Origin: Acanthochlamys bracteata
Lineage: Eukaryota; Streptophyta; Magnoliopsida; Pandanales; Velloziaceae
Assembly: GCA_019914995.1 (NCBI GenBank)
Contig: CM034140.1
Location: forward strand, 3,782,001-3,846,000
Direction: 5' to 3'
Length of the DNA: 64,000 nucleotides
Made by a program: the position numbers and the translations under genes. Shown here piece after piece: positions 22,498-33,900 of the stretch (position 1 is the stretch's first letter; each line of letters opens with the position of its first letter). The notes under the pieces are model-generated. The model worked only from the letters and a program-made list of their open reading frames with translations, did no database searches and was not told where the DNA came from.

Positions 22498-22675
22498 CTT
22501 CATACTTTTTAATAAATTTTACAATTTTTTATAAATTAATTTAAAATTTAAAAAATATAAAAATATATTATTATTTATTTTATTATTTTTAAGTTAAAAT
22601 TAGAACCTATTTTGAAATAAAAAAAAATATTTGTTTGTCTTAAAAAAGCTTTTTTTAGAAGCACTTACAAACACC
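22498..22675. repeat. AT-rich MITE-like repeat, family A, truncated
   Basis: Contains TTTATAAATTAATTTAAAAT, a TATTATTATTTATTTTATTA centre and ends at AGAAGCACTTACAAACACC. It is shorter than other copies and lacks a clear left end. Confidence 0.4.
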
Positions 22676-23228
22676 TTCTTGACTTTATGTATGTTCACTT
22701 GCGTTAAACATGTTGAAAACATATTTGCAAAGCTCAGAAATCATCGATCTAGGACCAAAATCAGTACAAATCTGTAAATAAATCGTTTGTGCAAATGATT
22801 CGCTATGATCCGGTGAGCCGCCCGATTAGGGTCAACCAGGAATGAATAAAAAGAACAATTTCTTACTTAATCTAATCTAATCCTTTACTTAACATAATAT
22901 AATCCAGTTGATCGGGTTCTCAATTTTAACATAGCTGCGATCTCCGACGATTGTGGTGTTCATATAAAAAGGATAAGCTGAAAGAAAATTAGAGAAGGAT
23001 TATGAGAGCGAAGGTATGGATTCATGGTTGGTGAAGAAGGTGATCGAGAAGAGAATTGTGGTACTAGTGGTGGCGAAGTCAGAGCGAGAGGCACTAGTTG
23101 TCGTAGTATGGTGTCGGTATTGTTATTGTTGAGTTGGGCAAGGAAAAGGAATAAGGCAGCACTGGTGATGGATGAACTCGTCGGAGATGAGCTAAGACAA
23201 ACTAGGAAATAGAAAATCGAACGAGCCA
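22676..23228. other. Intergenic, upstream of CML pseudogene
   Basis: 22920-23220 is less AT-rich and carries short open frames on both strands (for example 23024-23212 plus) without a recognisable domain. It may be the former 5' region of the calmodulin-like pseudogene. Confidence 0.3.
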
Positions 23229-23800
23229 TTGAAGCTTGACAACGAACAGTTCATGGAGCTTCGAGAAATCTTCTATTCGTTTGATCGGAACAGCGATGAT
23301 AGCTTGATACAACTAGAGCTTGGATCTCTTCTTTGGTTTGGTTTATGTCATTCGATTTGATTTAATCATTAGTTATTTCGTTTCAATCGATTAGTAAAAT
23401 AAGAAGAACAATAAAAATCAGGGAGATTTGTTATGATGTTGTGAGTCCAAAAGAAGCAACAACGAAAGTGACGGTGTTGAGTCCGAAAATAACGATGAGA
23501 CATAGGATGAAGCTCAGATAGTTTAGATCAATCGGAGGAGCTAAATCAATGGCAATAGCAAAAGTAGCATCCACCTCTGTTGTTGCTGCTGCTGTAATGG
23601 AGCCGAAAAAAGTGGGCCGACACTATTCAAATGGCCTCATTAAACTGTCTGAATTCATCACGCTTGTTTTGTCTGAGTCTCCATTCGGGATCATAGTATA
23701 TTGAAGAACAGCTCAAGCAGTTGTTCAGCATGTTTGATCGAGTTAGAAATGGATACTTTACAGCCCTGGCTCAGGTATCCATTGACCACAGATATAGAGA
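23229..23800 (+). pseudogene. Calmodulin-like (CML14/15/16-type) pseudogene
   Basis: Three collinear pieces of an EF-hand protein can be read. 23229-23340 gives LKLDNEQFMELREIF then SFDRNSDDSLIQLELGSLL, the first EF-hand of the CML14-16 group. 23607-23696 gives HYSNGLIKLSEFITLVL, the end of the second EF-hand. From 23700, in another frame, IEEQLKQLFSMFDRVRNGYF is the start of the third. Between pieces 1 and 2, about 265 bp does not encode the expected linker, and the frame shifts between pieces 2 and 3. Several calcium-ligand positions are altered and the fourth EF-hand is absent: an AT-rich MITE-like repeat starts just after. The parent family binds Ca2+ as a sensor; this copy should be inactive. 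Confidence 0.82.
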
Positions 23801-23813
23801 CTGTTTAGGGCTG

Positions 23814-24063
23814 CGTTTGAAAAACTATTTATCAATTTTTTTTAACTTTTCTTCATTTCATATTTTTTAATATATATTTTTAAAATATATAAAAAATTTA
23901 TTTAAAAATTTAAAAAGTGTAAAAAAATTCTACGGAGTGATATCTTTTTATTGCATATTTTTATTATTTTTTTGAAAGTAAAAAAAATAGAGCTCGTATT
24001 TTAAAAAAAATAAAAATACTCTCTATTTTAGAAAAATTCTATTTTATAAGCACTCCTAAACGT
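23814..24063. repeat. AT-rich MITE-like repeat, family A
   Basis: Left end GCTGCGTTTGAAAAAC, right end AAGCACTCCTAAACGTCC, an imperfect inverted GCGTTTG/TAAACGT pair. The interior matches copies at 35658 and 36303, including TATTTTTTAATATATATTTT and TTTTATTTTATAAGCACT-type ends. It abuts the CML pseudogene and may have contributed to its truncation. Confidence 0.6.
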
Positions 24064-27000
24064 CCTCATAGCTGTTGATCCGACAGATCGATCTGTTAAT
24101 CGGCCGTGTCAATACTGTAGAAACCATTGATTTTTACAGTTTTTCGGATCGACTCTCGATTCAATTTTTATAATTATGATTGAAATTTCAAACAGTGATG
24201 ATACCATTTCAGTTTATGATTATTTACATAGAGTATTTCTAAAAAATTATTTTAGTAAGATTTTTCAAAATTAAATTTTACATTTTAAAAAGTAAAAGAT
24301 AATAAAAATGTGCATATGAAGTTTTTTAAATTTAACTTATTTATACTTTTTAGATTAAATGTTTTTAATATATTGTTAAAAAGTTTTAAGAAACAAAAAA
24401 TTAAATAAAAATAATATAAGTACTTCAAAAGCATAGTCAAATATTTCATAACATATATATTATAACTGCATATTAATTTGAAACTATTTTACGGGTCTTT
24501 AAAAGGCTGACGCGTTTAAAATAACGGGTTTGAATAATGTGCATAAATCTGAATCGGGTACCTGTAAGTTGACCTTGAACCAAGTAGGTCTATGGAGTCT
24601 GGTACACGTTCACAATTATTCAGTCATAAAAACAAGGGTCCAACTTTTTTTCTTCTTCCAAACAGTAATTTAATTACACGATGTTTTCCAAAAAGGTTTC
24701 ACCCTTTTTTTCCTGCTCATAATAATCTTTTTGGCTCAGGTAACAAAGTAAAAAGAGACTTCATTTCAAATCAACCCACTGTGGTCTGTCTGTCTTTCTG
24801 TCGTAGTAATGTATTGTGAACAACAATATAAGTTGAAAATATTCTGCGGTGCTCGAGGGAGGGAGGTCAAAGAAACAAACGCAAGAAATCAACTTATATA
24901 ATTCAGATATTGGGACTCGTGAGTTTTTTAATTCATACGTACAACTGCGTCGAGAGCTAAGTAAGCTATAAGCGGTCCACCAAGCTATAAGCTGTTTTTG
25001 GTCATGTTTTAGCTTTTAATTTTTTTATGAAAAAGAAATAGTCTAGACACCAAATTTTCTGAAAGAGTAGAACTTTTTAAAGTCATTGAAATATATACAG
25101 CAATTTTTTGTTATTCCTCTAGCCAACTTATGTATGTAGTCCAGCTCATTCATATTCTTCTCTAACTTTTCTACGCTTCTTTATAGACATTCTTCGAGTT
25201 TGATCCACAACATAATATAATAATAAAAAGATGGAAGCTTTTCTGTTTGATTACAAGTTGATTGCATACATTGACTTTGAAGTGGAGATTCACAATTCAA
25301 TTGGTTGATATTGATTGATGATTTAGAAAATATTTAAAAGTATTTATTAAATATTTTTCATTTTTTAAAAAATAATAAAATAATTAATTATAAATTTTAT
25401 GATATGAATTTTTTTATATTTTTTAAAGTTTGAATAAATTTTATAAAATATTTTAAATGTTTTTAGGATATGTAAATAAAAGTTAGAATGACAAAAAAAT
25501 ATATAATGCTCTGGCAATCGTTTTCTTTTTCTTCTTTGGCCCACACTTGAAATTGACTCAACGAAGTGTTAAGAAAATCATCTAGTACTCAAACATAAAA
25601 AAGTCTAGGCTAGCTTTATGCTATTAGTTTCCATCCATACGTTATTTTTAACTTTTCTTACCAAACCACACACTAAAAATTGAGCACTCACTCTAATATG
25701 AACATATCAAAGCATACATCTTTAAATTTGCATAACGCTTGCAAGTTCATTTTATAGTTTAGATCGTGGTTTAGTTTCATTCTAATTCATTTTTTTGCCC
25801 AAAATTTGAATGGAACGCACTTATTTTATTTTAATTTGCTTCAAAATAGTCGGAACTCATCTCTCAATTTATTTTTGCTGAACTCATTTTCGCAAAACTA
25901 AGCCACGCTGGTAGTCTAAACACATTGCATTTGAGTCTTTTTTTATTTTATTCTTTCTCATCCTTTTCTGTTCATCCACGAGTATCACAGTTATTGAATT
26001 TTCTGTCTAAGTTAAAATAAAAGCAAAGTTATACAAATTTTTGTAAAGCATTTTTCAGCAGAAAACTGCACACAACAAAAGCAATTGGCGCTTCGGATAA
26101 ACTGGTCCTGCAACAGTACCAATGATCTTTTACTTGAATTTGATCTTTAGTAGTATGAAAATATTCTGGTTGGTTTTTTAAGTACTACTTGGTCCCCAGC
26201 TAGCTTTAAAGTCTTATGTGTTTTCTATGTATCGTAGCAGGAGAAACTAGTGCTTAACATTTTCCATTCATTCATTCATCCATTCATCAGAGAAGAAGAA
26301 CCAAGTGGGTCTCACTAACACTGATCTGCTTTCCTTTCTCTTTGTTTCTTTCTTATCATTCTTTTGCTTTCATGTGAATGAGTTCTGCTGCATGCATTCA
26401 TTCTCTTGTCAGCTTCTTCAATTTCAGCACTGTTGTTCTGCAGAGCTTTGATTCTTATGTATATATGAACTAGCAATTTAAATTTTTAAATAAAATATAT
26501 AAAAATTTTATTAAAAAATATATAATTAAAAATGAGCTTTTTGAGAAACCCACTTTTAAGCATAGTTTGCGAAGCTGGGCTTGTTTTGGGCTCAATAGAT
26601 TTTATTGGACTAAGCTATTGATGAGTCAACTTTTATGGGCTTATGCTTGCGAAGCTAAATTACTGAAGTAGCAAGTTTCTTAAGAGCGTGTTAAACCTAA
26701 TTCTGAAAATAAATTTTTTAAAAAAACATAAAAACTAAACTTATTAAAAATAAATTTGTAAATTAAATTTTTTGAAAATAAAATATCGAGTGTTATATGA
26801 TAGTAAATGTGTCTCAAAAAAAAAATTTCTATTTACGTTAAAATAAAGAAATCCTAAAAGTATATTCAAATAAATATATTTTATTATTCATCAACGCATA
26901 AGTTGTACTGCTATATAGGTGCAAAAACAAACAAGCCGGACCAATCCGACTCGGGTGCAGATTTTTCGATTCGGACCGGCCAATTTACTTATTATTTTTT

Positions 27001-27112
27001 TAATAATATAAGAAATAATTTCAAAATATATTATTAATATAAAAGTAAAATACAAATAATATAATATAGATATAATTATATATTTGATTATATAATAATA
27101 AGCTAAATTTTG
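24064..27112. other. Gene-poor AT-rich intergenic DNA
   Basis: No gene supported. AT-rich repeat-like blocks occur at 24230-24440, 25320-25480 and 26470-26540. A short (CATT)n-like run, TTCATTCATTCATCCATTCA, lies at about 26266. 26930-26990 is a less AT-rich patch (CCGGACCAATCCGACTCGG) next to the fold-back. Confidence 0.5.
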
Positions 27113-27559
27113 TAACTTCAATAAATATGTCATAAGAAGTTTTCATATTTGGCTTACCTATTTGTATTTATATTTGTTGAATTGTCTGTATATTCAACAA
27201 TTGCTCTAAAAAATTTATCTAATATGTATTTGATTCAAAATTAGTAAGTAACTTGAATCAATTTTTACATGATTTCTTTAAAACCTCACGCAACGTTATA
27301 CTTTAGAAGATGAACATTAATTCGAATATGCATCATGCAACCACGAAAGGATATTCCTTATCAAAATTGTAAGGTTGCGTGAGGTTTAAAAAAAAACTAT
27401 ATAAAGTCCGATCCAAAATACTTACGGATATTGAGTCAAATCTATCTAGATAGATTTTTGAAGCACTTGTTGAACTCATAGACAATTAAAGAAATACAAA
27501 TATAGATAGTTAAAATAAAAGATTAAAGCTTCTTATGACACGGTAGCTGAAGTTGTAAC
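27113..27559. repeat. Long imperfect inverted repeat (fold-back)
   Basis: Arms of about 182 bp (27113-27294) and 186 bp (27374-27559) are imperfect reverse complements around an approximately 79-bp loop. Anchor matches: TGTCATAAGAAG (27128-27139) against CTTCTTATGACA (27529-27540); the TATTTGTATTT / AATACAAATA region; GAATTGTCT against AGACAATT; and at the loop side AACCTCACGCAAC (27282-27294) against GTTGCGTGAGGTT (27374-27386). There is no coding content. It could be a foldback-type transposon remnant or a source of hairpin small RNAs. Confidence 0.82.
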
Positions 27560-27731
27560 TTGGAACTTTGTATTTGCGAGAATAAAGAATTTTACTTGAG
27601 AGATAAAGATTTATTATGTAAAATTTGAATAAAAATATAATATATTTATAGATGAAATAGTGAAAATAGTAATTTAAAATAAAAAAATTATAAAAAATAG
27701 ATGCTGGCTGGCTAATACAGCCAATGGGTAT

Positions 27732-27786
27732 AGATAAACGATCATGCTGATGTCGGTCATGCTGACATCAGCATGATCGTTTATCT
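27732..27786. repeat. Perfect 23-bp hairpin with 9-nt loop
   Basis: Arms 27732-27754 and 27764-27786 are exact reverse complements (starting AGATAAACGATCATG and ending CATGATCGTTTATCT), separated by GGTCATGCT. A perfect stem of this length in AT-rich DNA is well above background. A smaller stem (TGGCTG/CAGCCA) lies just upstream at about 27705-27725. Function unknown: possibly small-RNA hairpin, transposon end, or fixed palindrome. Confidence 0.9.
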
Positions 27787-30420
27787 CTTTTCTTTTTAAA
27801 ATTTTTTTTCTTGATCAATAGTACAGTACCGGATGGACGGACCAACAACATCGACTCAATACTGTTTGTAAAATCGGGCCAAGTCAGTCGATCATATTAT
27901 TATTTACCGAATCGAACGGGCCAAATTCTGAACCATCTAGGCTACCCATTTGATCCGACCTATATTTTCATCTGATATATATGTTGTTCTTTTTATGTGG
28001 TTAGTTATTATGTGGTTAGTTATTGTGCATTTGAGTTAGCCATAATAGTTGCAACTCTGATACACCTATGATAGTTTTTATGAGTTTTTATGGAAATAAA
28101 TTTGTAATATTTTGAATTAAAAAATAAATAAATACTAATTTTATAACATATAATTATCTATATTTTTGAATTAAAATTTATATACTATTATCTAAAGTTT
28201 TCTTTAAAATAAAATTTTGGAAAACAAATTGAGATATGTTGGTAGAACCAATGCCCAACATGTGCTTAAACATTTTGATTGCGACTCTTTTGATACAATA
28301 TCATAGTTACTATTTTATGCGTTAACAGTGCAAATATAACACCGCCCGGTTGTTGTGTTTGAACTATTTTTGAGCTTTTCGGTGGTGTTTACAAACCCAA
28401 AATCTATAAGACTTAGGCATTTTCAATTAAAAAATGCAGTAATTTATATTGTCATTGCTACTAGCTTATGAATTATAAGCATCTCATCTTGAGCAAAAGG
28501 TCTGGTTATTTTTAGATAAACTTATATTTAATTAAATTTTAAAATAAAATAATAAATTAAAAATAATTAATAAAATAAAATTTTTGTTAAAAATAAATTT
28601 TGAAATTGAGTTTTCAAAAATAATTTTTTAGTAAAAGTAATTTATTTTAATTTTTATTAATTTTATTTAAAAAATAAATTTTAAAAAAATAAGTTTCACG
28701 GGTCGGTAAACAAGCACAACTAAGGCCTAATAGAAATTCTCAATAAAAATCACTAGAATTACATGCGAGTAGGCCTTATGAGCCCATATTGGGGCTTCGG
28801 AGACCTTGAAAATACTTATTCTATAAATTTTTTTAAAATAAAAGTATTTTAAATTTTTATATAAGTCTAATTTTTTTTATAAAAAAGTATATATATATAA
28901 ATTATACAATATTATCTTTCAGTACTTCTTAAATTTAAAAAAAATTTATGAAATAGTAGAGAAGGATTTTTTTTTAAATAAAAAAAGCACTGCATAAGCT
29001 CTCCAAACAACATCTTAAATTTATGCATACCTAATATAGGTGCTTATAATTAGTTTTATTATTTATTTTTTAATGATTTTTATAGTATTTTATTTTTAAA
29101 ATTAAAAATATAAATAAATTATACGTCATTATATAACATATATATATATTAAATATATTTTAAAATATTTTAAGTTAAAATTAGAAAGTAGAAACTTCTT
29201 ATTTTTATATACTCCCCAAACGAACGCATAAGAATTTGCGAACGTGTTACGTACACGTTCATGCAAAAAGCTGGGCCATAAAACTCATAAAGACAAAACA
29301 AAAAATCTAGTCGCGATTATCTACAGTTAGTTGTTTTATATTTATATAACCAGGTGGGATGCCAACTGCTACTTAGAGTTAATACATTTATTTAGTTTTT
29401 TCAACCAAACAATTATTTCTAAATAATTTATCTTTAAAAATTCACTTTCGCAATTTTTTCGGATAAAGTAAACGATTCCTTAGCGGGTTCATGTTGCAGT
29501 TAGACAGTTAGCCATAGCTGATCTAACCAAAACTATACAGTTACATGAGCAACTTTTTCAAATCATCAATTCATAAAAATAATAATTGAATTAGTCAAAC
29601 TAAGAACACTTAAATTTCTTTGATCAATCAACTTGATCTTTTGTAATTTTATATTGAGTAGTTTTCCAATGTTTTCTTTCTCCAAACGGATAAAGAAATT
29701 ATTTCTTCGTATATCGATTTCTTCTTATTTCTAATAATTATTTATTAAGATTTTTTCGCTAAGCAAGCAAAATTAGATAGTTATCTATAACTGAACACAT
29801 TACTTGTCCTTAAAGAAAAGATGTTACAAATCGTGATGAATTACAAACTAACTTACCAATTCTTCACACTATAAAATATTTACACACATATATATATATA
29901 TATATAAAGTTTATTATCATGCTTAGTAAATGACTATTGATCCGAAAAGATTGGAGGCCGTGGTCTAAACAAGACATTAGAATTTTAATAAAATATTTTA
30001 AAATATTTTTGAAATAAAATATTTATATAATAAAAATATTTTATTATTTTTTAAAAAATAAGATATATTTTTTATTAAAATAATATTAAAAATAAGTAAT
30101 AAAAAAATATTTTATATTTTGTAAAAATAAAATTTAGTATAAAAATAATTTGGAGTGAATTAGAGTAAAATTTGGTATAAATATAAAAATAAAATTTAAA
30201 ATACTAAGAAAACTATATAAACTAATCGTAAGTTAAAAATATGAAGAAGTAAATAAAATTTAGTGACATTAAAAATTAAAATATGCATTTTAATCAAATT
30301 TCGAAATGTGGATTTGATTCGACATAAGGTTATATAACTGCTCTTGGCATGCAGTCGAAGGGAATAGGAGATTACTCACTCCCACCAAACTAGAAATTAC
30401 TGCAGTAAACGTTTGCATTC
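27787..30420. other. Gene-poor AT-rich intergenic DNA
   Basis: No gene supported. 27820-27960 is a less AT-rich patch (CGGACCAACA, CGAATCGAACGGG). AT-rich repeat-like blocks occur at 28500-28690, 28800-28990, 29040-29180 and 29990-30135. An (AT)n run lies at about 29888-29906. Confidence 0.5.
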
Positions 30421-30548
30421 TTTATTTAGATAGAAAGAAAAAAGATTGCAAATTTGTCGCAGGAATTAAAATTTACCTCTTTCTTCTTTATTTAGAAAGA
30501 AGAAAGATTGCAAATTTGTCGCAGGAATTAAATTTACCTCTTTCTTTC
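30421..30548. repeat. Two-copy tandem duplication upstream of TLC gene
   Basis: Two units of about 66 and 62 bp share AGATTGCAAATTTGTCGCAG (at 30443 and 30505) followed by TTTACCTCTTTCTT. The copies differ by a few bases and a 4-bp indel. They lie about 200 bp upstream of the presumed 5'-UTR intron, so they may be promoter sequence. Confidence 0.85.
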
Positions 30549-30743
30549 ACTTTCTATCTGGACCTCCTCAGCAAGCAAGCGAAGTCTTCCGTGTAATTAA
30601 AATAAATCTTCCATCGCAACACCAGCAGCGGCCCCCTCTTTGTCTCCCCCTTCAAGTCTCCAACGATTAATCGATCTTCCTCTCTATCTCTATATCTCTT
30701 GCTATTGAAGCCTAAAACATTCTAAATCGTAAAAATTTAATTA

Positions 30744-30934
30744 GTAAGTATTGATTTTGAGTTTTGTTAAATGTATTCTGGATTGTGCTTTTCTTTTCAT
30801 TGTTGGTTTGCTTTATCTTTGGCCTTTTTCAAGGAATCTTCCGGTTGTTTACTTAAGGTTTCCATTGATTGGTGTTGTTTAGTTTGTATAGAATGCTTGT
30901 TACGTCTTTGTTTGTTTTTCTTCGGTTTCCTTAG
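30744..30934 (+). other. Probable 5'-UTR intron of the TLC gene
   Basis: A strong donor (TTA|GTAAGTATT at 30744) and an acceptor after a T-rich tract (TTTCCTTAG, ending 30934) bracket 191 bp just before the ATG at 30946. Predicted from splice signals only. Confidence 0.5.
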
Positions 30935-30945
30935 AATTTGATAAC

Positions 30946-33900
30946 ATGGAGAAGGGAATGGAATTGAAGTCGGGAACGACGGAGAAAGTCCTATGGCCGG
31001 CATCAGTTTTTGCAGGCATCTTCATGTGCAAGAAAGTAAGAATTGAGTTTGATTTTGATTCTGTGTTCGTTAACTCTGTTAGTTTGATTGTAAAATTTTG
31101 AATTCATGTTTTGGTTTGGAAATAATAAAGAATTTTTCTGTAGAGTCTGCCATTTTCTATACTGACTGCAAGTCAAACATTTTATGCTAGCATGACTTAC
31201 ATGCTCAAATAGGTGTTAAACTTGTTGATTGCCTTATAGATTGTCAGGCATCTTGATTAGCTTCACGTAGTAAGTAGAATGTTTTGTAGTTTTAGTTGCA
31301 CAAGAGATTGAAGTTGGAGCAAGAAGCTGTTAGGAGGCGATACTTAAATTCAGTTTTGATTCTCATTGTTGGTGAAATCTGGTGTTCAGTTAGGATTTTT
31401 ATTTTCTAGCTTACATGTTTTTGTTGGTGAAATTTAGAGAATTTGTGCATAGACTCTGCTCGTTTTTTACTGTGTCTGCGTGTAAGAGATAATTTGTGAA
31501 AGCATGAATTCCTTGCTCAAACAAGTGGAATGCAGTGTTGATTGTCCTATAGCTTTTGTCAGGTACCTTGTTTGGCTTCGAGTAATTTCATTAGTTTAAT
31601 TTTTGTCAGGTACCTTGTTTGTGTGATAACTTGAAGTTATAGCCTAGAAGCTTTAAGCATTGATGCCTAACTGCAATTTTATTTTGAGTTAATTGTTTCT
31701 ATTGCATTTTTTCTTTTATACAAGTTTTTTGAGGGACTCCTTTATGTTACATGTTTTGGTTTTTGAAAACAAGATAGAATCTTTTGTGTTGATTCTGTGC
31801 CTTTCTGTACTTTCTGCAAAAGCATGATTTCCATGCTTAGGTGGAGTTGATGTTGCCTTACAGATCTCACCAGCCACCTTGGTTTGACTTCATATAATTC
31901 AAGTAGAATGTTTTGTTGGGAGCATGAGAATGCTTTAGCTTAGTGCTTACAAGCTCTTGGTCTTTAACTGTTTTGGCTGAAATGGTAATTTTTAAGACCG
32001 TTAAATCATACATCTGATTTATAGGATACTATGTGAGATATATATGATTCAACTGGTTATGTGCTTTAATTAGCACTTATTTGCGGGCAAAGCATGTTCT
32101 GTTGGTAGCTCAGTGTTAGTTTGTGAGATTTTTGTTAGCATTCTTTCTCTATGTTGTCCTTCTTCCAACTTGAGAAAGTCTTTTCAGTTGTTGGTTATCT
32201 TTTTTACATCTGCATTCTTCCATGTAGCAGCGTGTATGCAATGGCACGTTCTGCAAAGTATAGTACGGGTACTTCTCTTGAGTATTCCATTTTGTACCTT
32301 GTATTCTTTTGCATAACTGAGTTGGGATGAGATGCATGCCTTGCCATGGGTGAAGGTTGATTTGAAGAAAGGGTAATCATGGGGTATATAAGAGGGATTT
32401 GAAGAAAAAGATTACATCATGGGGTATATAAGAGGGTACCCATACTGTCATCTGCAGCAATGTTTGTTAACATAAGGATTAATGTAATTGAATTTTTGTA
32501 TTCATACGTCATTTATGAGTGTTGCATTTGAAAGTTAAGGTCATTAACTTGTAGATCTGCAGTCGCATTAACAAAAGCTTATTTATACCTTTATGGCTAA
32601 GGCTAATGTAAGAACAGGAGTTCATATATTCATATAAGTCTAGACATGATGAGTATGGAGCAATAACCATTGTAGGGATGCCAATTTACTGACCGAGGTG
32701 ATTTTTATGGTTGGATATATTACTTATTGATCAGTGTTTGGCATAGTTAAGTCATTTCGTTCTCATATCTTGACTTCTGATATAGTATCTTCTTTTTCTC
32801 TTGTTTCCTAGTTTTGCGTTAAAGTAGTAGTATTTTCCTCATAACAAAGTTACTAACTATTACTTTTGAAGGTATATGATATTATGAGTCAGATCAGCTC
32901 AGTTCACATCAAACCATACAATAGATTAACTAGAGCGCAGAAAATTGAGTGGAATAACCGGTGAGTTAGAAATTTCTTCATTAAATTGGCTGGGGGAATT
33001 TTGGCTTTCTTTGTCACTGTCTAAATATGCTTGAGGATGAGAAAATCTTCTTTTCTTTGCTTGCAGTGCCTTCTCTACATTTCATGCTGTTCTTGTTGCA
33101 GCAGTTTCATTCTATTTGGTGGTAGTATCTGATCTTTTTAAGGATGATTCTAGTGCTGTGCCAATGGTAGACAGATCGTCAATGGTGTCTGATGCTATGT
33201 TGGGGGTAAATTCTTTCAGAAGATTCCCATTTCTGAAAATACATGTGCAATATTAGCTCAAAAGTTAATCTATTTTCTTATATTTCAAATCTCCTATAGG
33301 TTTCCATTGGTTACTTCCTTGCAGACTTGGCAATGATTATTTGGCTTTTTCCTGCTTTAGGTGGTTTGGAGTATGTGAGTTATATGGTCGATTATATATA
33401 ACTTTTATAATATTTTCCAAGCTGGTGATTTACATGCTAATGAATCATTTCTTTTTGTCCCCTGCCATATGTAATGCCCTCTAATAGGTTATTCACCATG
33501 GTCTCTCCATGTATTCCATCTTTCTTTCACTTATAAGCCGCAAAGCACAGGCCTACATACTCATGGTTCTGTTTTCTGAGGCCACAACACCATTTGTGAA
33601 CCTAAGATGGTACAACTTAATATTCAGTTTGCATGGGCTCCTACTTATTACAGCATCTCTCCCTTTGTGTGATATTGTATGAACTTCTGCAGGTATCTTG
33701 ATGTTGCTGGGATGAAAAATTCAAATCTTTATGTATACAATGGTGTGGCACTCTTTCTAGGATGGCTGGTTGGTTCTTGTTCTCTTTATTTTCATTTATT
33801 GATAAGGATTTCAGAACTAAGTATAAAACAATACCACACATGTGTATCCTATCTTAGCTTAGTATCCAGATTAGGTAATTCTATAAGTCTTAGATTGAAG

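Noticed and set aside
26913..27965. Possible hAT-like element enclosing the fold-back, with ATATAGGT / ACCTATAT ends.
   Set aside because: Only 8 bp match at the ends and the sequence diverges immediately inside; no 8-bp target duplication. Could easily be chance in AT-rich DNA.
32378..32438. Repeated GGGGTATATAAGAGG as a promoter inside TLC intron 1.
   Set aside because: TATA-like words are abundant here and no coding exon starts downstream in a way that needs it.
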